DNA of 64,000 nt from Tatlockia sp041659885. Its GTDB lineage: Bacteria > Pseudomonadota > Gammaproteobacteria > Legionellales > Legionellaceae. The notes beneath the pieces were generated by a model. The model ran no database searches. It had not been told where the DNA came from and saw nothing but the letters and a program-made list of their open reading frames with translations. Where the stretch lies: NCBI GenBank assembly GCA_041659885.1, contig JBAZXN010000008.1, positions 1-64,000 of the forward strand. The letters are read 5' to 3'. A program made the position numbers and the translations under genes. Positions 28,445 through 36,645 of the stretch are shown here, piece after piece. Numbering within the stretch: position 1 is the stretch's first letter; each line of letters starts with the position of its first letter.

Positions 28445-29794
28445 ATGACTTATTATGAACTCAATTTAGACGGGCTTGTGGGACCAACCCACCATTATGC
28501 CGGGTTATCTCTTGGCAATCTTGCCTCAACAGGCAATGCCTTAAAACCTGCAAACCCCAAAGCAGCAGCGCTTCAAGGCATTGCAAAAATGCGGTTGTTA
28601 CATAGCTTAGGGATTAAACAAGGCTTGTTACCGCCACACCAACGCCCTCATTTTGCCCTTCTTGGCCAATTGGGATTTAGCGGTAATCCTGCAGCACAAC
28701 TTAAAGCCGCAGCGCGTGACGCCCCAAGGCTCCTAAGTGCAGCCTTTTCTGCATCCAGCATGTGGGCGGCGAATACCGCCACAGTGTCTGCAAGTCTTGA
28801 TACACTAGACCACCGGGTGCATTTTACCCCAGCCAATCTGGTTTCCAATTTGCACCGTCATCAGGAGAGTGCTTTTTCAGCGCATCTTTTGCAAACCTTA
28901 TTTAGCGATCCGCGTTTCTTTTGCCATCACCTGGCACTTCCTGCCTGCAGCATTACTTCCGATGAAGGGGCAGCAAACCACAGCCGCTTGTGTGAACGGC
29001 ACAACAGCAAAGGCGTTCATTTATTTGTTTATGGCAAATCGCACTACGAAAAAGGAACTGAACCCCGCCAATTTCCCGCGCGCCAAACGCTTGAAGCCTC
29101 ACAAGCGATTGCCCGCGCACACGGCTTACCCCCTCAACAAGTGGTTTTTGCCCAACAAAATCCCAAAGCCATCGATGCCGGTGTTTTTCATAATGATGTG
29201 ATAGCGGTTGCCAATGAGTCGGTTTTGCTCCTTCATGAGGACGCTTTTGTGAGTCAGGAAGCGGTATTGCACGCTTTGCAAGAGAAAAGTGATTTCCCAA
29301 TGCAATGCATTATTATCCCTGCTAACCGTCTTTCAGTTGCTGAGGCAGTCAGCACCTACCTTTTTAATTCGCAATTGATTACCCTTCCTGAAAAAAACCA
29401 TCAAATGGCATTGATTGCGCCCATTGAATGCCAGGAAAACAGCAAAGTCAGCGCACTTATCGATGAGATCATTGCCTCTTCCACCAACCCGGTTTCTGCT
29501 GTGCATTATTTTGACTTAAAGCAAAGCATGCAAAACGGCGGCGGGCCGGCCTGCCTTCGCTTGCGGGTTCCCTTATCCGAAATCGAATTGCAAGCCATGC
29601 AGCAATCCATCCTTGTTACGCCCACTTTACTGGACAAGCTTGAAAACCTGGTGAATAAACACTACCGTGATACATTACACTTTCACGATTTAGCCTCCCC
29701 GCTTTTTGTTAACGAGTGTTTTACTGCCCTGGATGCATTAAGCCAAGTGTTTCAGTTAGGAAACATTTACCCTTTCCAACGTGAGAAAAATTAG
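28445..29794 (+). CDS. astB: N-succinylarginine dihydrolase
   Basis: AstB (449 residues) hydrolyses succinylarginine to succinylornithine, CO2 and ammonia. It has the typical start 'YELNLDGLVGPTHHYAGLSLGNLAS', 'FHNDVIAVANESVLLLHE', and the catalytic cysteine region 'NGGGPACLRLRVPLSE'. It begins four bases after astD. The AST genes astC and astE are not in this window; a general ornithine/acetylornithine aminotransferase may fill the astC step. Confidence 0.95.
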   Translation: MTYYELNLDGLVGPTHHYAGLSLGNLASTGNALKPANPKAAALQGIAKMRLLHSLGIKQGLLPPHQRPHFALLGQLGFSGNPAAQLKAAARDAPRLLSAAFSASSMWAANTATVSASLDTLDHRVHFTPANLVSNLHRHQESAFSAHLLQTLFSDPRFFCHHLALPACSITSDEGAANHSRLCERHNSKGVHLFVYGKSHYEKGTEPRQFPARQTLEASQAIARAHGLPPQQVVFAQQNPKAIDAGVFHNDVIAVANESVLLLHEDAFVSQEAVLHALQEKSDFPMQCIIIPANRLSVAEAVSTYLFNSQLITLPEKNHQMALIAPIECQENSKVSALIDEIIASSTNPVSAVHYFDLKQSMQNGGGPACLRLRVPLSEIELQAMQQSILVTPTLLDKLENLVNKHYRDTLHFHDLASPLFVNECFTALDALSQVFQLGNIYPFQREKN

Positions 29795-29795
29795 C

Positions 29796-30530
29796 ATGCT
29801 CTGGAAAACCCGGTTTAAAACCTGTATTTATCATGCTTCCGGAATTGCTGTGTATCAAAACTGGCTTTATCGCTGGTTGCAATTTGATTCCCCGGCGGTT
29901 CAAACACTTATTCACCGCTATCGCCCGCATAAGCCGCAGTTAAATTACCTGCCTCCCTTGATGTTACCCGCAACGGTTCACAAAAAGCCTTGCTTAATGC
30001 TGGGGCTTGGAGGTGGCGGCATTGCACACGCATTAAAGCCCTACCTGGGTGAGCAAAAGTTAACGATTGTGGAAGCCAATGCGCAAGTGATTGCCCTTGC
30101 CAGGCAATTTTTTGGAGTAGATACCTTAACTAACGTCGACATTGTCCACGCAGAGGCAAGTGATTTTTTAAGCCAGTCCAACCAATGTTTTTCCAGTATT
30201 TTGGTCGATTTATTCACAGACAATCATTTTCCGCAAGGATGCAGCAATGCCTTGTTTTTTTCCCATTGTAAGCGTTTACTGGAGCCCGCGGGTGTATTAG
30301 CCGTTAATTTGGCAAATGCCCGAGAGCACTGGCCAGTATTTCAACTCCTGCGCGATCAATTTGCACGTTCAACGCTTACTATCCCGGTTCCTCGCTCATC
30401 CAACCTCATTGTTTTGGCCCAAAAAAGCGATACCATTCTCCCTTTCATAGAAAAGCTAACCCAGCTAAAAGCCATTAATAAAGCCAGCTGGGACAAGCGA
30501 TGGGGGTATTTAGCGGAATACCGTGGTTAA
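29796..30530 (+). CDS. Spermidine synthase-like SAM-dependent methyltransferase-fold protein
   Basis: The 244-residue protein has a glycine-rich SAM/dcSAM loop (LMLGLGGGGIAHALKPYLG, about 70-88), then 'KLTIVEANAQVIALARQFFG' and 'FSSILVDLFTDNHFP'. These resemble the C-terminal half of polyamine aminopropyltransferases. The N-terminal tetramerisation domain is short. It is last in the ast cluster; a role in polyamine formation from arginine/ornithine is conceivable but unproven. ATG 29796 is one base after the astB stop; a GTG at 29781 inside astB is an alternative. Confidence 0.62.
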   Translation: MLWKTRFKTCIYHASGIAVYQNWLYRWLQFDSPAVQTLIHRYRPHKPQLNYLPPLMLPATVHKKPCLMLGLGGGGIAHALKPYLGEQKLTIVEANAQVIALARQFFGVDTLTNVDIVHAEASDFLSQSNQCFSSILVDLFTDNHFPQGCSNALFFSHCKRLLEPAGVLAVNLANAREHWPVFQLLRDQFARSTLTIPVPRSSNLIVLAQKSDTILPFIEKLTQLKAINKASWDKRWGYLAEYRG

Positions 30531-31582
30531 GCAGGGTACTTAAGCCAGACAGGCATCACCCTATTCAAATAAACCATAAATTTCCACAACCCCACCTGAG
30601 ATTCCACGCTACCGTAGGGATCGGCTTTTAATTCCGGATAGGCAATACCAAAACCAAACAGACCCGGCCCAATGATTCCAAGATAAGGATTATGCTGAAC
30701 GCCTTCGTAATCCCCAATGACGATATTGTTTCTTTTCTCAAACCCCACAGCATAAATAACTTTCGCGCATTCAGGCAGAAAACGGGTAATATTAGGCTCA
30801 GAAGTATTATAGCGAACCAGATTAGCAGGCAAAAATCCATCAATATGCGCTTTTGCCCAGGCGGCAGTTTGTCCTTTTAAGCCCGTATTATCAAAAAGAG
30901 TCCAATTTCCCATGTCGACTGCGTAGCGGCAAGGGGAGCGGTAAAAATTAATGACTTTCTTCACACCCAGCTCAACCAGATGGCGCACAATAATAATTGC
31001 CGAGTGAGAGGAACCAAATACAGCGTAGGTTTTATCCAGCTCAATCATTTGGGACAATTTTTCTTTATCAATCGCTGCGTCAAAGGGAATGACATCCACT
31101 CCTGGATAGCTAAGGCTCAGGGGTATGGAGCCGGTTGCCAGAATCACATTTTGCGCGCTAAAAGACCGTGTATCGGATTCTAAAAACCAGTGCCCTTCAG
31201 ATAAAAACATTCGATGGATAGTCGTTTGTTCCTTAACAATCTTTTGGCACAGGTGCTCGGTTACCCACTGCAAGGGTTCAACAATATGATGCAAGGTACA
31301 GGTGTCTTCAGGATTTAATTGATTAAGCGAAAAATCACCAGCCACCTCGCTATAACCAAAAGCCTCAACAGCATGTAAAAAATCAGTAAAATACGCGACC
31401 TTGGTGTTGCTCGATACACTAGCCCAAAATTGCCCTAAATCCCCTACTGTAAAGAGGGGATCAATCCACACAATCTGTTTAGGCTCAATGCCCTGGTCTA
31501 ACAGCTTACCCACAGCAGCAATTCCCGCAGGCCCTGCTCCCACCACAGCCCATTGAAACAGGTGATTTTTATTATTTAACAT
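30527..31582 (-). CDS. FAD/NAD(P)-binding oxidoreductase
   Basis: The 351-residue protein begins with a dinucleotide-binding loop (WAVVGAGPAGIAAVGKLL, about 11-28). 'VILATGSIP' is the ATG motif of flavoprotein disulphide reductases and monooxygenases, and 'TYAVFGSSHSAIIIVRHLVELG' is a second Rossmann entry. There is no CxxC redox pair, so it is more like a flavin monooxygenase or dehydrogenase than a thioredoxin reductase. Substrate unknown. GGAG lies nine bases before the ATG. It converges with the preceding gene, overlapping by four bases. Confidence 0.72.
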   Translation of the reverse strand: MLNNKNHLFQWAVVGAGPAGIAAVGKLLDQGIEPKQIVWIDPLFTVGDLGQFWASVSSNTKVAYFTDFLHAVEAFGYSEVAGDFSLNQLNPEDTCTLHHIVEPLQWVTEHLCQKIVKEQTTIHRMFLSEGHWFLESDTRSFSAQNVILATGSIPLSLSYPGVDVIPFDAAIDKEKLSQMIELDKTYAVFGSSHSAIIIVRHLVELGVKKVINFYRSPCRYAVDMGNWTLFDNTGLKGQTAAWAKAHIDGFLPANLVRYNTSEPNITRFLPECAKVIYAVGFEKRNNIVIGDYEGVQHNPYLGIIGPGLFGFGIAYPELKADPYGSVESQVGLWKFMVYLNRVMPVWLKYPA

Positions 31583-31715
31583 AGGCAGTACTCCAAAAAA
31601 TTTTAATTCATTTTATCGTAAATCCGTGGGGTTGAGAGCCTGAAGAAGATAATAAATTTTCAGGGCAACAGGATACACCACTCTAGCGGTTCTCAGCGCG
31701 TTCCTGTTTTTTTGA

Positions 31716-31748
31716 CTTAATATTGGCTTAATATTTCAGTGTTAAAAT
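31716..31748 (+). promoter_or_regulatory. PmrA-type tandem repeat with -10 element
   Basis: Two exact copies of CTTAATATT (31716-31724 and 31727-31735) are separated by GG. This matches the tandem consensus known for PmrA control of Dot/Icm effector genes in L. pneumophila and Coxiella. A -10-like TAAAAT (31743-31748) follows after seven bases. The gene begins 40 bp further on with GAGGA before its ATG. Confidence 0.8.
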
Positions 31749-31788
31749 CATCCTTCTAGTATTTATTGTAACCACCGAGGAAACCACC

Positions 31789-32688
31789 ATGTCAGGCGAT
31801 AATACCAATGAAAAAGATATTGTAGTTGAAGAATTTCCAGTAGCTGTATTAAATAATGTTAAAAAAAATCTGGATTTAACAACATTTGCAAATCTATATG
31901 CAACACAAACAACAAACAATAATAATGAAATAATTATTGAGAACAATGGAACAGATGAAGATCAATCCATTTTGAAGGGATCAAACGATACTACAATGCC
32001 CATAGAGGAAGAGGAAATTGTAGAACTTGAGAAGGGTGAGGAAGTTTTAGCTGAGCCGCAACATGTAATTGCATTTAATAATATAAGCGGTCAGATAAAT
32101 GAGCAAGTTCAAAAAATAATCAGCGCCAATGCAGCCTTTTTGGACGATAAGACAAAAAATACAGTTACATCGGCTATTGGCGCATTCATCGAGGCTGAAA
32201 AAGCCAATCTTGTTATTTCTTCCAAGGACGACAAAAATAAACAAGCCAAAGCTATCAGCAATTTACAGTTGGTTTTAGATTTATTAAACGAACCTTCTAA
32301 GAAAAACATAGCTAAATGTTATAAAACAGCACAGGAACAAAACCAAAGCTCGCCCTTGTGGTTAGGCTTAGGTGCCGCTCTTACGTTAGCAGGACTTGCG
32401 GTTGCAGTCTCTGCAATACTTCTTCTACCAAGCCTTCCAGTTGTAGTGGGATTATCTTTAATAGCGCTTGCTGCAACAGCGGGAGCCGCATTAATGGCTG
32501 CTGGTGCTGCTAGCTACATGTATTACGCATTAAAATCCACGCCCTTATTACGCCTGGTAGATGCAGTAGTATTCGCTAAAAAAACCGAAACCGTTGACGG
32601 CAAACCCAATCGCTTTGCCCTATTTACCCCGGCTGCCATAGTACCTACAATATCTACAGATGCACCTACAGATGCACTTACTATGTAA
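31789..32688 (+). CDS. Candidate Dot/Icm effector with C-terminal membrane hairpin (paralog 1)
   Basis: This 299-residue protein has a hydrophilic, acidic N-terminal half with Asn-rich and Glu-rich stretches (NNNNEIIIENN; IEEEEIVELEKGEEVL). A helical domain follows (about 85-180), then 'KCYKTAQEQNQSSPLWLGLG' and two hydrophobic segments (about 188-245), ending in a short hydrophilic tail. The 'CY...SPLWL.LGA.L.L.G' junction recurs in the protein at 33271, so the two are paralogs. It is not a recognised enzyme. The PmrA-type box and membrane hairpin suggest a translocated protein that inserts in host membranes; that is inference. No C-terminal glutamate-rich secretion signal is obvious. Confidence 0.7.
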   Translation: MSGDNTNEKDIVVEEFPVAVLNNVKKNLDLTTFANLYATQTTNNNNEIIIENNGTDEDQSILKGSNDTTMPIEEEEIVELEKGEEVLAEPQHVIAFNNISGQINEQVQKIISANAAFLDDKTKNTVTSAIGAFIEAEKANLVISSKDDKNKQAKAISNLQLVLDLLNEPSKKNIAKCYKTAQEQNQSSPLWLGLGAALTLAGLAVAVSAILLLPSLPVVVGLSLIALAATAGAALMAAGAASYMYYALKSTPLLRLVDAVVFAKKTETVDGKPNRFALFTPAAIVPTISTDAPTDALTM

Positions 32689-32698
32689 TCTTGCTCCA

Positions 32699-32726
32699 GG
32701 CGCTGAGGATCTCCTTGGCGCTTTTT
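32699..32726 (+). terminator. Possible terminator
   Basis: A hairpin containing several G-U pairs (32699-32721) followed by TTTTT lies just after the paralog 1 stop codon. Confidence 0.4.
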
Positions 32727-32839
32727 ATCTTCCTGTAAACAACAGACCCAATTCCCCAAGTTAACGAATCAAATCAAACAAAGGTTAATTTAAGCATTCA
32801 ATGGTATAATTGCACCTTATTTAACCACTCGAACACAAG

Positions 32840-33094
32840 ATGCTCAATTTTCCAATAAGTACGTACACCCCCATTCAACTCAAACAGTTACTTTGGAACC
32901 GCAGTAAAGGGGAGTCTTTCTTTTTTAAATGCGTAAACAAACCATCTAAAATGCTGCTACTGCAAAAATACTTGTCACCGCACCATTTTAATCAAGGTAT
33001 CAACCAACCCAACGCAAAGGGGGAAACTCCGCTTAGTTTATGCGATGAGCCCACTGTGAGTGCAATCTATACCCAAGAAACTTCAAAATGCTAG
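32840..33094 (+). CDS. Small hypothetical protein with a degenerate ankyrin-like tail
   Basis: The frame encodes 84 residues. The C-terminal 'INQPNAKGETPLSLCDEPTVSAIY' looks like one partial ankyrin repeat. A perfect TATAAT sits at 32805-32810, 30 bp before the ATG, but no strong ribosome-binding site is visible. It may be a shortened remnant of an ankyrin effector between the two hairpin-protein genes. Confidence 0.4.
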   Translation: MLNFPISTYTPIQLKQLLWNRSKGESFFFKCVNKPSKMLLLQKYLSPHHFNQGINQPNAKGETPLSLCDEPTVSAIYTQETSKC

Positions 33095-33204
33095 GTTTTG
33101 GACGACTTGATTTTTGCGCCTCCCGTTCATCGCATCCACATGTGTAGAACAAAAATAGAATAAGACACTACAAAATAAAATTAGTTAGCAAGGCGGTTAG
33201 TGTT

Positions 33205-33237
33205 CTTAACATTTTCTTAATCTAATTGATTTATAAT
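33205..33237 (+). promoter_or_regulatory. Second PmrA-type tandem repeat with -10 element
   Basis: CTTAACATT (33205-33213) and CTTAATCTA (33216-33224) are separated by two bases; each departs from the consensus half-site by one or two bases. A perfect TATAAT (33232-33237) follows after seven bases, the same spacing as at the box near 31.7 kb. Confidence 0.72.
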
Positions 33238-33270
33238 TGGGCTGATTGATAACAACCAGAGGTAATAAGC

Positions 33271-33960
33271 ATGCCAAGCTCCAACCTGTCTCCAATTGAA
33301 CAAGAATTATTCAACCGAATACCGGAAAAAAATCAAATTGATTTGATTCTAAACAATAAATTTGCCGACTATCCCCTTAACGAAGACACTCAAAATGCAA
33401 TTCGTAAAGTTCTTTATGACTTTCTTTGGATTGAAAGAAAGAAAGTCAATCAAGCGCAACAGCATGAGACAGAAAGCTTTTCAATTCATCGCGAAGAAGA
33501 CATTGACATCGTTTTGAAGTTACTAAAAGACCCCTCACCAGTGAACCAAAACGCATGTTATAACCGAGCTATAGAGCGAAACGAACGGTCCCCCTTGTGG
33601 TTAGTTCTGGGTGCATCCCTCCTCTTATCCGGAACCGCGCTTCTTCATTTAGGACTACCTCTTCTCATCGCTACAACAGGGGTAACACTTGGAGTTGCAA
33701 TGCTTCTTATCGTCGCAGCAACTGTGGCTATGACGGCTCTATCTGCACCCGGTATGTTGAGCTTGCGCCATTACTTCATTAACCCGACTCCGGTATCGAA
33801 GTCGCTTAAAGAAGTGGCCGATACAGTAAAATCACACCACGGTTTTTTTGCTAAGCCAAATGATGCAAAGGGTGACAGTGATTCTCATGATAACGATGCG
33901 GGTAATCAAACAAATGACTCTGTGTCTGGAAATCCTGACTCAGGATTAATTCTTATGTAA
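33271..33960 (+). CDS. Candidate Dot/Icm effector with C-terminal membrane hairpin (paralog 2)
   Basis: This 229-residue protein has a helical hydrophilic N-terminal half, then 'NACYNRAIERNERSPLWLVLG' leading into two hydrophobic segments (about 108-165). It ends in an acidic, Asp/Asn/Ser-rich tail (GDSDSHDNDAGNQTNDS). The N-terminus lacks the extended acidic leader of paralog 1, so paralogy is clearest over the hairpin domain. AGAGGT lies eight bases before the ATG. Function unknown; candidate translocated membrane protein by promoter and topology. Confidence 0.68.
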   Translation: MPSSNLSPIEQELFNRIPEKNQIDLILNNKFADYPLNEDTQNAIRKVLYDFLWIERKKVNQAQQHETESFSIHREEDIDIVLKLLKDPSPVNQNACYNRAIERNERSPLWLVLGASLLLSGTALLHLGLPLLIATTGVTLGVAMLLIVAATVAMTALSAPGMLSLRHYFINPTPVSKSLKEVADTVKSHHGFFAKPNDAKGDSDSHDNDAGNQTNDSVSGNPDSGLILM

Positions 33961-34371
33961 TGAATTGTCAACAGACTCAAATCATTACATGAGAAGCTGC
34001 AAATTGGGGTGTTTACATAAGAACACCCCAATTTTTATGTAAAAGAAAACGCGTTTACAATTCCTCTCCGTTGCACCATGCCATGAAGGTGAATTGTAAA
34101 CGCGTTCTTATTCAAACTGACTTGCATGTATGTACTCTAATAGGAGTAGCCTGGCTTGCTTGCAACCAGGCTTTATCATAAACCTCAAAAACGCGGGGCA
34201 GAATTTTATCTGCCAGGCTTATGTACTGAATCCTGGTTGCAAGCAACCCGGCTACTTACTTGTTAATCAATACATTATAGGGAAGTTCTTTGACCAGAAC
34301 GCGATCTGGTAGATCCCGCGGACGAGCCGCGGGAAGTAGGAAATGGGGTGGTCAATAGTTCACAAAATGGT
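33961..34371. repeat. Cluster of palindromes between paralog 2 and frr
   Basis: No gene is supported in this 411-bp gap. It holds four hairpins in a row. A perfect 13-bp pair at 34001-34013/34022-34034 ends in T's and is probably the terminator of paralog 2. A perfect 16-bp pair (AACGCGTTTACAATTC) lies at 34048-34063/34091-34106. A near-perfect 25/24-bp pair lies at 34146-34170/34232-34255. A short GC-rich palindrome at 34314-34321/34327-34334 shares the CCCGCGG core with the repeats at 3.4 and 48.4 kb. Confidence 0.7.
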
Positions 34372-34926
34372 TTAAATTTCCATGAGATCTTTTTCTTTGA
34401 CCTGCAAAGCCACATCAATCTCTGCAATGTATTTATCGGTCAGCTTTTGAATTACTTCTGCTGCACGCCGTTCATCGTCTTCTGAAAGCGCTTTGTCTTT
34501 AACTAAATCTTTCAACTGAGAATTTGCATCGCGGCGAATATTGCGAACAGCAACACGTGCTTGCTCCCCTTCTGCCTTGACGACCTTAATCAATTCTTTA
34601 CGACGCTCTTCTGTTAAAGGCGGCATGGGAACGCGAATGGCACTGCCGGTGGTGGCAGGATTTAATCCGAGATCGGAAGTTAAAATCGCTTTTTCCACAG
34701 CGGCTACCATGGATTTTTCCCATGGGGTTACCATTAAAGTGCGTGAATCACTGCTGGTAATGTTGGCCAATTGATTGATTGGCGTTAAATTACCGTAATA
34801 ATCGACCTGGACATGATCAAGCAAGCCTGCATTGGCTCGGCCCGTTCTCACTTTGGTCAAATCATGTTGCAAACTTTCCACTGCTTTTTTCATGCGCTTT
34901 TCAGCGTCTTGCTTCACTTCATTCAT
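34372..34926 (-). CDS. frr: Ribosome recycling factor
   Basis: RRF (184 residues, E. coli 185) splits post-termination ribosomes with EF-G. 'HDLTKVRTGRANAGLLDHVQVDYYG' and 'PLTEERRKELIKVVKAEGEQARVAVRNIRRDAN' are hallmark stretches. It is last in the rpsB-tsf-pyrH-frr order conserved in gammaproteobacteria, and its start overlaps the pyrH end by eight bases. Confidence 0.97.
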   Translation of the reverse strand: MNEVKQDAEKRMKKAVESLQHDLTKVRTGRANAGLLDHVQVDYYGNLTPINQLANITSSDSRTLMVTPWEKSMVAAVEKAILTSDLGLNPATTGSAIRVPMPPLTEERRKELIKVVKAEGEQARVAVRNIRRDANSQLKDLVKDKALSEDDERRAAEVIQKLTDKYIAEIDVALQVKEKDLMEI

Positions 34927-35659
34927 GATTGGCTCCTACTGTAGTTCCCACACGTTCTCCCAGCACTATTTTTTTCAGGGCATTGGGCAGTGCCATATCA
35001 AATACTTGCAGTGGCATGCCGTGATCCTGACACAAACAAATGGCTGTTGAATCCATTACTTTCAATCCATCTTGCAATACTTGTTTATAGGTCAAATAAT
35101 CGTAGCGGGTAGCTTGTGGGTTAGTCATTGGGTCGTCTGAATAAATGCCATCGACTTTAGTGGCTTTTAACACGATGTCTGCACCCACTTCGATAGCGCG
35201 TAAACAAGCTGCCGTATCGGTTGTGAAGAAAGGGTTGCCTGTACCTGCTGCAAAAATCACAACCTGTCCATTGCGTAAATGGGTCATGGCTTTGCGCCTG
35301 TGGTAAGCATCAACCACACCCACCATAGGAATAGCTGACATAATGCGGGCAGGCAAATCAATGCGCTCCATGGCATCACGCATGGCAAGGGAATTCATGA
35401 CCGTAGCCAACATTCCCATGTGGTCACCAGTGACTCGGCCTAATCCTGCTTCAGATAAGGCCTTACCACGGAACAAATTGCCGCCCCCGATTACAAGGCC
35501 TACTTCAACACCCATTTTGATGAGATCAGCAACCTCTTTCGCCATGCGGTCAAGCACTGAAGGATCAATTCCAAACTGAGCCTTGCCCATCAGCGCCTCA
35601 CCACTGCATTTGAGTAATATGCGCTTGTATTTTAATACCGGGGAATTGCCTTGCATCAT
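34919..35659 (-). CDS. pyrH: Uridylate kinase
   Basis: UMP kinase (246 residues; amino-acid kinase fold) makes UDP from UMP. 'LLKCSGEALMG', 'VIGGGNLFRG', 'GRVTGDHMGMLATVMN' and 'FAAGTGNPFFTTDTAACLRAIE' are diagnostic. It overlaps tsf by four bases and frr by eight, so it is translationally coupled within the operon. Confidence 0.97.
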   Translation of the reverse strand: MMQGNSPVLKYKRILLKCSGEALMGKAQFGIDPSVLDRMAKEVADLIKMGVEVGLVIGGGNLFRGKALSEAGLGRVTGDHMGMLATVMNSLAMRDAMERIDLPARIMSAIPMVGVVDAYHRRKAMTHLRNGQVVIFAAGTGNPFFTTDTAACLRAIEVGADIVLKATKVDGIYSDDPMTNPQATRYDYLTYKQVLQDGLKVMDSTAICLCQDHGMPLQVFDMALPNALKKIVLGERVGTTVGANHE

Positions 35660-36540
35660 TGTTCGCGAACCTGTGCCATAACTTCTTCTACGAAATTATC
35701 TGCTTTTTTCTCAATCCCTTCACCCACTTCAAAGCGAATGAATGACAGAATGTCTGCATTTTTTTCTTTCAGAAGTTGACCCACTTTTTTGTTCGGATCT
35801 TTTACATAAGGTTGACCTAACAAGCTGACTTCATCGATAAATTTATTAATACGGCCTTCAATCATTTTATCAATAATTTCTTGGGGCTTGCCGCTTTCGC
35901 GTGCTTGAGCCGTAAAAATATCGCGCTCTACTTCAATGGCTTCAGCTGGAACCTGGTCACGGCTTATGACCATCGGACGGCTTGCAGCAATATGCATGGC
36001 AATGTCTTTGGCCAAGGTTTCGTCCCCATTTTTTAAGGCGACCATTACGCCAATACGGGAACCGTGCAGGTAATAACCAACAACCCCATCACAACTTACG
36101 CGCACCATGCGGCGCAGTTTGATGTTTTCGCCAATTTTAGCCACTAATTGTTGACGTGCTTCTTCTACGGTGTGATCCGTACCAACCAGCTTCAGGTTAG
36201 ATAAAGCAAGAACATCTTCGTTTAATGTGCTTTGCAACGCAGTTTCCACGACGTTGGCCGCAAAACCAGTGAAGTTCTCATCGCGTGCTACGAAATCGGT
36301 TTCGCTGTTAATTTCAAGCATAACTGCAGAACGGCCATCAACAGCACGCGCTATAGCAATTGCCCCTTCAGCAGCCACACGATCAGCTTTTTTGTCGGCC
36401 TTGGCTTGTCCGGCTTTTCGCATTTCTGAAATTGCTAATTCGATATCACCGTTGGTAGCTACCAGGAATTTTTTGCATTCCATCATTCCAGCACCGGTAC
36501 GTTCCCGCAGTTGCATCACTAATGCAGCACTTATAGACAT
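35656..36540 (-). CDS. tsf: Elongation factor Ts
   Basis: EF-Ts (294 residues) recharges EF-Tu with GTP. The N-terminal UBA-like region 'LVMQLRERTGAGMMECKKFL' and the core 'LEINSETDFVARDENFTGFA' are the two classic signatures. It lies 105 bp downstream of rpsB; the gap contains inverted sequence that may allow partial termination or processing, as known for rpsB-tsf in other bacteria. Confidence 0.97.
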   Translation of the reverse strand: MSISAALVMQLRERTGAGMMECKKFLVATNGDIELAISEMRKAGQAKADKKADRVAAEGAIAIARAVDGRSAVMLEINSETDFVARDENFTGFAANVVETALQSTLNEDVLALSNLKLVGTDHTVEEARQQLVAKIGENIKLRRMVRVSCDGVVGYYLHGSRIGVMVALKNGDETLAKDIAMHIAASRPMVISRDQVPAEAIEVERDIFTAQARESGKPQEIIDKMIEGRINKFIDEVSLLGQPYVKDPNKKVGQLLKEKNADILSFIRFEVGEGIEKKADNFVEEVMAQVREQ

Positions 36541-36645
36541 CTTAATCCTCCACGTAACAAAAAAGGAAGGAATGCCCCGCGGCAGTAATGTAAACTACTG
36601 CCCGCAATCTTCTGAAAGAAGCACTCCTCTTCCTTTTAAGAAAAA

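Noticed and set aside
31789..33960. C-terminal glutamate-block (E-block) Dot/Icm secretion signals in the hairpin proteins
   Set aside because: The C-termini are Thr/Asp-rich or Asp/Asn/Ser-rich without a clear E-block, so this evidence was not used for the effector call.
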